Position numbers and translations under genes: made by a program. Source: Paratinospora sagittata (taxonomy: Eukaryota; Streptophyta; Magnoliopsida; Ranunculales; Menispermaceae). From it: a DNA stretch of 64,000 nucleotides. Positions 1 to 9,695 of the stretch are shown in pieces. The stretch is taken from contig CM069607.1 in the NCBI GenBank assembly GCA_035771175.1, positions 8,110,501 to 8,174,500 on the forward strand, given 5' to 3'. The number at the start of each line of letters is the position of its first letter. Positions within the stretch are counted from its first letter, which is position 1. The notes beneath the pieces were generated by a model that ran no database searches, was not told the DNA's origin, and saw only the letters and a list, made by a program, of their open reading frames with translations.

Positions 1-14
1 GATCAATTTGTGTT

Positions 15-688
15 TCATGTGTTAAAGAGCAATGCTGAGATTTTTGACATTGAACAACAATGAGGCATGAATGTTACAGGGATGACAAAACTGTCATATT
101 CAGGTCCCAATCCACTCAACACAGCCATTACTTTATCATCACGTTTCAGAACATAGCCTGCAAAAGCTAATGAATCCATTATGTTTTTCTTTTTCATCAA
201 ATACTCTTTCATTGCCAAACCTCATTTCTTTAAAGTCTGCAATTGAAGTTTTAGCTGCATAACATTTGCTTTGGATTGAGAAGGGAACAAGAGTTCAACA
301 CTTCTCCATGCTTCACACGTTGTTGAACATCCAACAAGTTCTGGAAGCAATTCTTGACTAATGGAGGAAAGAATCTAGCATCTTGTTGTTCCCAATCAAG
401 AAACAACTCATTTATTGTTCCATCTTCATTCAATCGACTTGGAGATGAAACTGCTGGATTAATGAAGGATGATAGCCTATTTCCTCTGATAGCAACAAGT
501 ACTTGTTTCCGCCACAACAAATAGTTTTTGTGATCAAGTTTAACATTGAGTTCAAGCTTCATTGGAGTTAAAAACTTCGAACCACCATTACCAAAATTCT
601 GTGAAGCTCCTGTTCGTCTCTGATGAGCAGCGGAGGTTGCAGAATTCTCCCTCTCTGATACCATATTAAGATCAAGCTTTGATCTCAA
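15..688 (-). pseudogene. Copia-type retrotransposon gag fragment
   Basis: Reading the minus strand from 688 downward gives the start of a Copia gag protein. It has an N-terminal low-complexity stretch and then a segment with KLDHKNYLLWRKQVLVAIRG, typical of the Copia gag/UBN2 family that packages element RNA. The reading frame breaks near 250-220. It resumes at 218-15 in another frame with SLAFAGYVLKRDDKVM and LSGLGPEYDSFV, the usual late-gag helix motif. The shift and the loss of the intervening residues show it is not functional. The rest of the element (protease, integrase, RT, 3' LTR) would lie to the left of the window. A primer-binding site and an LTR sit directly upstream, confirming the class and orientation. 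Confidence 0.85.
652..663 (-). other. Retrotransposon primer-binding site (initiator tRNA-Met)
   Basis: On the minus strand this reads TGGTATCAGAGA, one base off the standard Copia primer-binding site TGGTATCAGAGC, which pairs with the 3' end of initiator tRNA-Met. It lies between the LTR (664 upward) and the gag start. Confidence 0.8.
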
Positions 689-935
689 GAATCAAAAAAC
701 AGAAAACCAGAAATGAAGATCAAGAAAGCAGAAATTAACAGTCTCCAAGAGAAAACTCACTTTTTTACTAAACTGAAAAACTGATTTACAATAGAGACTG
801 TCTCATATATACTGTACAGATAACAACTTAAGACACGTGGTTTGATTGTATTGGGACAACTGTAATCTCCTCTCAACTCTTAATTAACGACTGTAACAAC
901 TTTAGCTCACTGTAACTAAGATAGTTACACTATCT
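664..935 (-). repeat. 5' LTR of the Copia element (approximate ends)
   Basis: This is the stretch upstream (on the minus strand) of the primer-binding site. It contains a TATA-like run (TATATATGAGACAG on the minus strand, near 800-813) and a pyrimidine-rich leader, as expected for U3-R-U5. A plausible outer end is TGTAACTATC on the minus strand near 935, but without the other LTR the exact ends and target duplication cannot be fixed. Confidence 0.5.
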
Positions 936-1002
936 CTAATGGGCCAAAACCCAAATCAACTCATGGTAATGACTGATTAATACCCTTACTTATCGGTATC
1001 AT

Positions 1003-1370
1003 AATAAAATTAATTAAAACAGGTGCATTTACATTCAAATTTTATAAAAATCTTCTATTTCCAATTTTTAACGCTAATACTTTTTTTTTTAATTTTAAAT
1101 ATTCGTTCATGCTAATACTTGCAAAATGGGATAAAAAAAAGTTAAAATTTTTTAAACTTATGTTTTAATTAAAAAATCAATTATATTAAAAGTACTTCCC
1201 AGTCTTAATTATTTTGTACTTACATCAAAATCTAAATAATTTTGAATAATTTGAAATTTTATAGACTTAACATTGGGAAACTTAATTAATTTTAATCCAA
1301 TTTTAATCAGTGTTTATTAATATTTTATTAAATTTTAAAAAAATTCTTGTATGCATCAGTTCCAAGCATT
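1003..1370. repeat. Flank repeat of the DEFL array (copy 1)
   Basis: This AT-rich segment matches 3945-4330 in the same orientation. Shared stretches include GTGCATTTACAT, a gctaatacttgcaaaatg-like block and a cttg(t/c)g(c/t)gcatcagtt block. The spacing of about 2.94 kb equals the DEFL tandem-unit length. It is the right-hand flank of a unit whose gene would lie further left, where the Copia relic now sits. Confidence 0.6.
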
Positions 1371-2550
1371 GTTTATCTACTATATTTTTCATAGACCCTA
1401 GTTAAATATATATCCAACTCCTAAGTACTTTGATCATCTACAATTATTTTTATCGTTGTTGTGTTATCTCGAAGAATAATCTTTCATCGGTTATTAGCCT
1501 TTTTAAATTCTAATCTCCACCCTTAATCATACTTGCAACAATTAATATACTTTTTTCTTCAAAAAAATAATAATATTCTTTTTCAAAAAAAAAATAAAGT
1601 CAATATTGTATCATACATGTATGAGGTAAAGTATACACAAGATTGCTCTAATTGTAGAAAGAAAAAAAAATGAAACCAAGAGAAGTCGTAAATGAAAAAA
1701 AAAAAAAAAAAAACCTATAGTGCATATATAGGTATTTTCAATTAATTAATTATAGAAATAGGATAATTTTGTATCCCCACAAAGCCTTCTTCCAATTGGA
1801 AAACTATTAATTGTTCCAATCAAAATGCCAATAACCCTAATATATGTAGTCTTCATAACTTTTTTAAGTTCTTCACATTCATTTTTTGTAGCAGCTTCAA
1901 CTTTTTTAAGTTCTTCACATTCATTTTTTGTAGCAGCTTCTTCTTTTTAGTTTGAAGCAATTTCCAGCGGATATCAAATCTCATTTTTTTAGTTTTTAGA
2001 ATTTGAAAATAAGAGTATGATTTTGAATAAATTTAATTATATAGTAATATTTGACTAACACACTTTGTTGACATTACCTCTGAGAGTTATTGAATCATCT
2101 CGAATCATGTGTTAATACGTGATTTTAATATATATATTTAAAGTGTACATCTCCATTGGCTTCCTCGAATTATGTGTTAGTAAATGATTCGAGACAATTT
2201 AATAATTTTTAATAATAATATATACTTTGAATGTGTACTTTAAATATCATTTAGCGTTTTTTATCTGCCAATAGAAGTGGTTAAGCATATATATGGTGTA
2301 TATAAATTGCTATGAGACATCATATAGTCATTGATAAAAATTAAAAAATTAAAAAAAAAGACAAAATTAAAGGGCGTCTCTCCAAAATGCATAATTAATG
2401 AAGATCTAAGCTAATCAACCTCATGAATCACACAAGAACTCAGTTTTTAATTTTAATATCACATCCCCCAAAATCATATATATATATATGAAAGGATATG
2501 GATTTATTATTTCCTTTGCCGATCAGAGGCAAAGGGGGGAAAGGCTTTCG
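1371..2550. other. Non-coding spacer of the DEFL array
   Basis: AT-rich, with no coding potential recognised. It contains a perfect direct duplication of a 42-bp unit at 1857-1898 and 1899-1940. At about 2260-2480 lies the 3' flank shared by all DEFL copies (conserved core GGGCGTCTCTCCAAAATGCA, also near 6840 and 9604). Confidence 0.6.
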
Positions 2551-3524
2551 TTAACAATGAAACGTACACACACAGAACTGGTGGAACGAAATGGGAGTTA
2601 CATCACAAAATCCGCTCCCGCCAACATGTCGTTTAGCACATAGAGCGTCGCAGTTCTCGCATGAAGCCCAACGGGTAACGCACGTTCCTTTTGCTTCCAC
2701 CATTGGCACCATAGTTTCAACTGTTGCATAAATATTTCATCAGAATTATATTATTCCCACATCCACCATCAAGCTTCCTAATACTTTTGATATATATATA
2801 TATATAGTTGTATTTTGGAACATATCTTCTTCTTTTTTTTATACTGATTTTTCGGCACGTAACAGGTGTTCTCCTGTCCTTTAGGACAAGATTAATCCTT
2901 CTGAATTTAAGAATTTACAGGGGTAAAAACACATATTTCAATAGAGATTGACGAAAGCATTTTGGAACATATCTAGACATGTATAATGACTCTAGCTATA
3001 TATATATATATATATATGTGTGTGTCTTTCATTTAACATTTCTTTTATAATTCCTGCCAGCAGTGTGATATGCAAACCCTCTTGATATTGTTCTAACTTT
3101 TTTATGTTTCTCTAAACTTTTTATTTTATTTTATTGAAATTAAAATAAATAAATTTGCCCCTCTAGCTACTCTTACCAAAGTACTTACAAATTAATATTT
3201 AATTTTGACATATCATATTAAGTAGAAGCTTATTATTAATTAATTAAATACAATAAACACCTTTATAGTCTAAGAGAAATCACTAGGATAGTAAACAACG
3301 TAGTTGTAAAACCTTTTATAGTCTAAAAATTTTATTTCTAACACTTCGCACACAGCGAGTAAATAAATATATGCTTATATAATTGTTTAAGGATAAATTG
3401 ACAAAAAAAAAAACCTTAATAATCTAAAATAAATCACAAGGCTATTAAACAAAGGTGATGTATAACCTGAGGCAAGGAGAATGAGAATGAAAAAGAAGCA
3501 AAACGGTGATGAAAGCCTTGCCAT
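2551..3524 (-). CDS. Defensin-like secreted cysteine-rich peptide, DEFL1 (two exons)
   Basis: Exon 1 is 3467-3524 and exon 2 is 2551-2720, joined across a 746-bp GT-AG intron (phase 1), giving 75 aa. Residues 1-19 (MARLSSPFCFFFILILLAS) form a strongly hydrophobic signal peptide. Cleavage is likely just before the first cysteine, after VEA. The mature part has eight cysteines in a CSalpha-beta-like order: C-x6-C-x2-C-x3-C, then GFC, then CVC and a C-terminal C. The signature pieces C-x3-C, G-x-C and C-x-C are all present. Plant DEFL peptides are secreted and act in defence or in cell-cell signalling such as pollen-pistil contact; which applies here cannot be told. Start chosen because it opens the signal peptide and is conserved in DEFL2. 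Short CDS, intron position and frame are shared with its neighbours, so the model is strong; expression is unknown. Confidence 0.85.
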
Positions 3525-3574
3525 TTCTCGGATATTATTAAGATGATAAAAGCCACACAAGATGTTCTCCTCAA

Positions 3575-3586
3575 GAGCTTTTTATA
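3575..3586 (-). promoter_or_regulatory. Probable TATA box of DEFL1
   Basis: The minus strand reads TATAAAAAGCTC about 50 bp upstream of the ATG. The same box, in the same context, is kept at DEFL2 (8331-8342) and in altered form at the pseudogene (TATAAACAGC, about 13998-14007). Confidence 0.55.
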
Positions 3587-3944
3587 ATCTGAATTTGGGT
3601 TGGTAAGAAGATCAATTTGAGATCTTTATAAGAATTTTTTGAGATTTGAATTGCCAAAAGTTCTTATCAAATTAAATGGCAATAAATCTTTAGAGATTTT
3701 CACTTATGAAATTAATCTTTTTCTTTTATTAGTAGTAGGCTCATTTATGATATAGAGTTATAGGAAAGTATTTTTTTTGTTTTTAATGATTATACGCAAA
3801 ATTTTCTTCTTCTAATACAAAATTAATATAAATAAAATAATAAATTCAAATCTCTTTAATTATTGATAAATTTTTAATATATTGTATTAAAGTAGAATTA
3901 AGATGAAAAAACTGAAAGAAAAAAAAAAGTAGAACTTATTGGTA

Positions 3945-4330
3945 ATGCAATAAATTAATTGAAACTGTGCATTTACATAATTTTATAAAATTCATATATT
4001 TCCATTTTTTATGCTAGTACTTGCAAAATGAAGAAAAAAATGTTTATGTATTTTTTAAACTTATGTTATTAAAAACCAATTATATTAAAAAACACATTTA
4101 CTAAAATCTTATTCTTTTTTTCAAAAGAAATCTTTCTAAAATTATTTTACCAATATAATTTAAATTATACCTTACATCAAAACTAAAAAAATTTGAAATA
4201 GAGTTTTTAATTTTACAGACTCACCGTTGGAAACTTTAATTAATTCTGATCAGTATTTATTAATACTTTAGTAAATATTTTTATATATATATAAAAAAAA
4301 ATCCTTGTGCGCATCAGTTGCAACTATTGT
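3945..4330. repeat. Flank repeat of the DEFL array (copy 2)
   Basis: Same-orientation match to 1003-1370. It begins about 420 bp upstream of the DEFL1 start, which suggests a further DEFL unit once lay at the same distance to the left of 1003. Confidence 0.6.
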
Positions 4331-4795
4331 TTACATACCCAAGTTTGTAGAATCTGAAAATAATTTTTAAAATTTTATTCTAAAAACAAACTATTTAGGA
4401 AATGATAAAAAAAACTCTCTCTAAAATTGTCAATTTTTTATATATCTGAGGTATACCACCGTATATGTTAAGATATTAAGTAGATCCACGGATCAATCTA
4501 CATATATAATTTCTTAGATTTGAAATTAAAGTATTGACAACAAGATTAATTTTATTTGACAATCTTAGCAATAAGACATACGTTTATTTGTTGGGACCTA
4601 CCTTATCTTCCTCTCTATCCTATTAATTCTTACTTAGCCTTGCTTTCATATATAGAATTAACTTCGATTATATTTAAGAAACCAATTATATATTGAACCA
4701 TGCGTGGTTCGGTCAAAACATGCATGTCTTACCCTTTTCAATATTATGTTTAACAGTGCATCAAAGCTGTTAAATGAAACAACCATGATTTTTTA

Positions 4796-5556
4796 TAGGG
4801 GTGGCAAAATGGGCCCGAATCCGTTTATTTACTTTCCTTTGGCTCGTTATAAAACGGATATGGACAAAAACTTTTAAGAATAGAGTCAAGTATGAACAAA
4901 ATTTTGTGTTCATTTTTAAAATCGGATTGGGTTCGAATAAGAGCTTAAAAAACCGGGTACTCACTTCCTCAGTTACTACTAAATACAATTGTAAAATGGG
5001 TAATAAATTATCAAATAAATATTTGGGTAATAAATAAACATATAGATATTTTATAGCTTTTAATTTTGAAGACGTCCGTTCCCTTAGCTATATTTTGACA
5101 CTTACACCATTTTTAATTTCTTTGCTTTCCCAATCACATCGAAAATTGGAGTTTTGAAAAGTTATTTAATACCTGGTAAATAAAAAAAAAAAAAACAAAG
5201 ACATTTAATAGTCATCAAATGAAAAGTCACTTGAAAATTCTATTAATGGTTGTAAAAAATTATTTATTTTTGTTGTCATTTCTTAAAAACTTTATATAAT
5301 TTATTTGATGTTATATCATTAGGTACACATGATTTCAAATTATTTAGTATAATGTTTAAGAATATATTAGGAACATGCTACTAAAAGTGGATAAAACGAA
5401 CAACACCGAGCTACCTGATTTTTAAAACATACTGGTACGGACGAATACTTGTTGTCCATTTTTTAAATCGGGTCAGGTACGGACATGTTATATGTCCATT
5501 AGTATGAAGGTTGTTTATACCCATATCCGTTCATACCCGGTTTTTTGTCAACCCTA
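4796..5556. mobile_element. TAGGGG-type MITE (hAT-like), 761 bp
   Basis: It starts TAGGGGTGGCAAAA and ends, read from the other strand, TAGGGTTGACAAAA, giving imperfect terminal inverted repeats. Subterminal parts also pair (cccgaatccg / cggatatggg types). The flanking octamers ATTTTTTA (left) and GTTTTTGA (right) agree at 6 of 8 positions, compatible with a worn 8-bp target duplication. No transposase is present. Two other elements with the same ends lie at 57008 and 59242. Confidence 0.55.
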
Positions 5557-5559
5557 GTT

Positions 5560-6180
5560 TTTGACTTATGTTTTAAATTAATATTTAAATTTAATTTTAT
5601 ATATTGTAAAAGAATACAATAATAATTAAAGTTTAAATGAATGAACTAATATTTTTATAATGTCGAAGAGAAGATAAATGGGAAAAGAAAGAACACATAG
5701 ATTAAGTTATGGGTAAACATAAAAAAAAAAAGGGATGAAACAATAGGGGAGTCCCGGGATTCGGTATATGATCCTCGGAACATCGTTTTATTGTAATCAT
5801 TCTATTTGTAATGTGAAAAGTTTATGTCAATTTTTTTGCTCCTGATGGAGAAGTTAAAGTTGCCCGGAAACTTTCTTTAACTAACGTTTAGTAGCCTTTG
5901 CCCAAAGCTACGTGAAGTTAGGGGGAAGAAATTTTTATTCTTGTATTGATCTTATATTTTGTCTAAAATATGTATAAATTTTGTGTACATTATTTACAAC
6001 CTAAACACCCTTTTATATAATAAGCTCACTCACTCACTCATAAATGAGGGTGTTAAATTATATTTATAACATATAAAAATGATGGCAAGGCTTTCTTCAC
6101 CTTTTTGCTTTCTTTTCATTCTCATTTTGTTTGCCTCGGGTTATACATCAACTTTGTTTAATAGCTTTGTAATTTATTTT
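5560..6180. repeat. DEFL-array flank block carrying an orphan exon
   Basis: It matches 8540-8865 in direct orientation (shared TATTGTAAAAGAATA, AAGTTTAAATGAATGAAC and ATTATTTACA blocks). Its right end, 6085-6185, is instead an inverted match to DEFL1 exon 1 and the start of its intron (3420-3523). Confidence 0.65.
6079..6139 (+). pseudogene. Orphan DEFL signal-peptide exon
   Basis: Read on the plus strand, two consecutive ATGs (6079, 6082) open a signal peptide MARLSSPFCFLFILILFAS, nearly identical to DEFL1. It ends at a GT splice donor at 6140-6141. The intron start also matches DEFL1. No cysteine-rich second exon follows on the plus strand up to the next array unit, so the copy is headless in function: an exon 1 with no mature peptide. 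It points opposite to all other DEFL genes here. It arose by an inverted partial duplication. It could still donate a signal peptide if spliced onto something downstream, but no such target is seen. Confidence 0.75.
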
Positions 6181-7014
6181 AGATTATGGAAGTGTTTTTT
6201 TTTTTTTGGCAAACATTGGCTAGCTTTAACGGTGTGCATCTAAACCTCTTAACTCAAAGTTGAGAGTTCTATTATCTCCCTTTGTAAATAAGTGAATACG
6301 AGACTATAATAGTTGGTTCGCACAGTGTTCTCATCCGGATCCTTTATGTCTTTTGTCGTTGTGCTCATATTTTTTGCCTTACTGAGGAGTCTTGGCTTCC
6401 TCTGATTATGTGTCAGCATTTTCTGATATTGTGTTAACACTCAAAAAAAAAAAAATCGACTAAGTTTTTCTTATCAACTATGTGAAAATATAGTAATCTC
6501 TGTGTAGGTGGAAAAATGCTAGGTTAAGTTGAGTTGAGTTGTGAGAAAGTAACATTAGGATCAATAAACTATAATATATAAACCCTTGTCTAACTGATTG
6601 AAGTTATTGGGTAGATTTGGTTTAGGTAAGGGGCCATTGATTGGCTTAAATAATTGGTCTAAAATTAATTTGTTTGATGAAACTTGATTAGATTGAGTTT
6701 CTAATCGGCTAAATGGATGGAATCTTTTTAATCAACCAACTGAAGTAGATTAATCCATGGTGTGTATAAATAAATTGCTTTGAGAGATCACATAATCAAT
6801 GAACAAAAGAATAATTAAAATAGAATAAGAACTTAAGGGCGTCTCTCCAAAATGCATTATTATTAATTAAAGATCAAAGCTGATAAACATCATCAGACAC
6901 CATTTTCTTTATTTATTACATATATCATATCCCCAAAGTCAGTCATATGCATAAGAAGATGGATTTATTATTTCCTTCGCATAACATAGCCCATAGGCAA
7001 AGGGCGATGCTTGA

Positions 7015-8275
7015 TTAACAAGGGTACACACAATAACAGACCTGGAGGCCTGTGGGAATGGAATCGCAAAATCCTTTGCCATTATATTGTTGAGCGCATG
7101 TAATGGCGCAGTTGCTGTCGCATGGAGTCCAACCAATTTTGCACTGGTCTGCTTCAGCCACCATCACGATATTTTCAACTGTTACATGGATTAATTAAAA
7201 TTAATTAATTAATAAAAAATGTTAAGGAGACGCAATCTTCAAGACATTTCTCAACATTGTATTACGTATGTAATAATGTGTGATGTAACCACATCTATAT
7301 ATATAGTCGTATGTTGGGACATATATATCATTTTCATCTTATTATATGCATGATTTATATCTAATCTCTTTGTCTTTAATATAATAATAATAGTAATAAT
7401 AACAATAATAATAATAATAATAGAAGAAATTAAGTGTAAACTATATATATATATATGTTGGTCTTGGATATACTTGCCTTTCATTTAACATTTCTTACAT
7501 GTATGATTCTTGCATGCAAAGTGATGCAACGCTTTGCCACTTTGCCTTGGGTTTATTTCTCTTTTTGAAATAATTAAACATAAGAATTTAGTAAATTTTG
7601 TAGACTTATGAACTAAGGTAATAAGCAATCCTTTAAAGCATAATTGGTTAAGTGATTTAATTCTAGTTTCTATATTTTCTTTTCTTATTACAACTTTACC
7701 TTCGTTTTAATTTCAAATAAAAAGAATATTTGCCTTTATAGTACTCTTGCTAAAATACACTATACATATTTTTTTTTCTAGAAACATATTTTTCATTATT
7801 GAAATATATATCTACCAATATTTAATTTCTTTTATATTATATTAAGGTAGAAGTTACTTATTAAGTAAAGTACAAAAAAATGTATTAAAACACTTAATCA
7901 AAGTGTAATTTAGAGCCAATAATCATTTGGTCCAATGGTTGGCATTTTTCTCCTTCACATCTATTAGGTTTTCAACATCACTATAATCATGCGTTGGCAG
8001 TAAAAAAAAGTATAAAACTATGTTTCTAAAAACTTTTGAACACAAAAATACCAAGAAATGGTAAAAATATATGTTTTATTATAAGTAAAAAATCAAATTT
8101 TTTTTCAAAATATATGTTGATATAATTTCAACCTTAATTATTCAATTGACAAAAAAAAACAATTGTATAATTTAAATAAATCACAAGGCTAATAAAAAAT
8201 AAAACTAGATGTAAAACCTGAGGCAAGCACAATGAGAACGAAGAAGAAGCAAAGAGGTGATAAAAGCCTTGCCAT
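7015..8275 (-). CDS. Defensin-like secreted cysteine-rich peptide, DEFL2 (two exons)
   Basis: Exon 1 is 8218-8275 and exon 2 is 7015-7178, with a 1039-bp GT-AG intron in the same phase-1 position as DEFL1. The protein is 73 aa. The signal peptide (MARLLSPLCFFFVLIVLAS) is close to that of DEFL1. The mature region again has eight cysteines in the order C-x6-C-x3-C-x3-C, GFC, CYC and terminal C. Outside the cysteines it differs strongly from DEFL1, including net charge and the loop before the GFC. One spacing differs: x3 rather than x2 between the second and third cysteines. Conserved signal and diverged mature sequence is the usual pattern for plant secreted defence or signalling peptides. All splice sites and the frame are intact, so it is probably functional. 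A TATA box sits at 8331-8342 (minus). Confidence 0.85.
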
Positions 8276-8330
8276 TTTTTAGAAAGTATTATTATGTTGA
8301 TGAATCTATACAAGATGTTCTTCCCCTCGT

Positions 8331-8342
8331 GAGCTTTTTATA
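8331..8342 (-). promoter_or_regulatory. Probable TATA box of DEFL2
   Basis: TATAAAAAGCTC on the minus strand, identical to the DEFL1 box and about 55 bp upstream of the ATG. Confidence 0.55.
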
Positions 8343-8539
8343 ATCTAAATTTGAGTTCGTATGGTAAGATAATAAATTTGAAATTCATGTAAGATTTTTT
8401 TGAGATTTGAAATGCTAAAAGTTCTTATCAAAATGGCATCAAATCTTTAATAGATTTTCATTTATGGAAGACTTTTTTTCTTTTATTAGTGGGCTCATTT
8501 ATGATAAAGATCTCATAATAATAATACAATTAGTTTCCT

Positions 8540-8865
8540 AAATTAATATTTAATTTTAATTTTATATATTGTAAAAGAATATTATAATAAATAAAGTTTA
8601 AATGAATGAACTAATATTTATTTTTATTTTAACTAAGGTTAAGTAGTCTTTGTCGGAAGCTACATGAAGTTGTAACGTGAGAAAAGCTAGCTGAAGTTGC
8701 GGGGAGAAAATTTTTATTATCGTATTGATCTCATATTTTATTTAAATCATGTATAAATTTTATGTATATTATTTACATCCTAAACATTCCTTTAGATAGG
8801 CTCAATCCCATAATAAGGTTTTAAAATTACATTTATAACATATAAAAATGGTGGCAAATGGTTTG
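8540..8865. repeat. Second copy of the array flank block
   Basis: Direct-orientation match to 5575-6090. It ends just after an ATG that corresponds to the orphan exon start, beyond which similarity stops. Confidence 0.6.
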
Positions 8866-9695
8866 ACTAATATATGTTGTTATTAAATAGAGTTTTAGCC
8901 TAGAGAAGTCACAAAACTAATTTTTTTGTAAATTTTCTTACAACTCCAGTAAACTGAAATTAAAACAAAAAATAGGACTGATCCACGTGACCTAACCTAG
9001 CTAGTTAGGAATCTTAGTTGTTATTTCATTTATCATTTTTTTTTTAATTTTGTAGCTGGGTGCAAGCATATCTATTCCGAAGGCCTCAAATTTGAAACAC
9101 CTCTCACAATTTATTGACTAATGACGTTATTGAGTGTTTATAACCGTGCTCTAGAAGAATTAGGAGGGGATGTAAGTCTTTAATACCCAACCTCAAAATA
9201 TTTCATTTATTATTTTAACTCTTCATTACTTGTTAGGACTGAATTTTTACATTTTTTTAATAATAAATGACATGATGAATAACATTACATATCACCCTTT
9301 TATGATGTATGAATTTTAAATAATGATATGATAAGATGTAATTTTAGAATTTTCAACTCAACTAAGTTTTTTTTTTAGCAACTACTTGAAAATATAATAA
9401 TGTCCACGTGAAAAAATGCTAGGTTAAGTTGAGTTGTGAGAAAGTAACATTAGAATTGATAAACTAAGATATATAAACCCTTGTCTAACTGATTAATTGA
9501 AGTTAGATTAATCCTTAGTGGGTGCGTATATATAAATTGGTTTGAGAGACCACATAATCAATGAATTAACAAAAAAATAATTAAAATAGAATATAAATTT
9601 AAGGGCGTCTCTCCAAAATGCATTATTATTAAAGATCAAAGCCGATAAACATCGGCCGACACCATTTTCTTTTATTACATATATCATCATCATAT

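Larger units (their letters stand above)
6455..9354. repeat. DEFL tandem unit 2 (about 2.9 kb)
   Basis: The beginning (aatgctaggttaagttgag, and aagtaacatta followed by atataaacccttgtctaactga) recurs from 9355 onward, so the unit is about 2.9 kb. It contains DEFL2 and the flank block at 8540-8865. That block ends in a short worn exon-1-like start (ATGGTGGCAAA near 8857). Confidence 0.65.

Noticed and set aside
4801..5037. 78-aa plus-strand ORF
   Set aside because: It lies wholly inside the TAGGGG MITE and begins in its inverted repeat; no domain.
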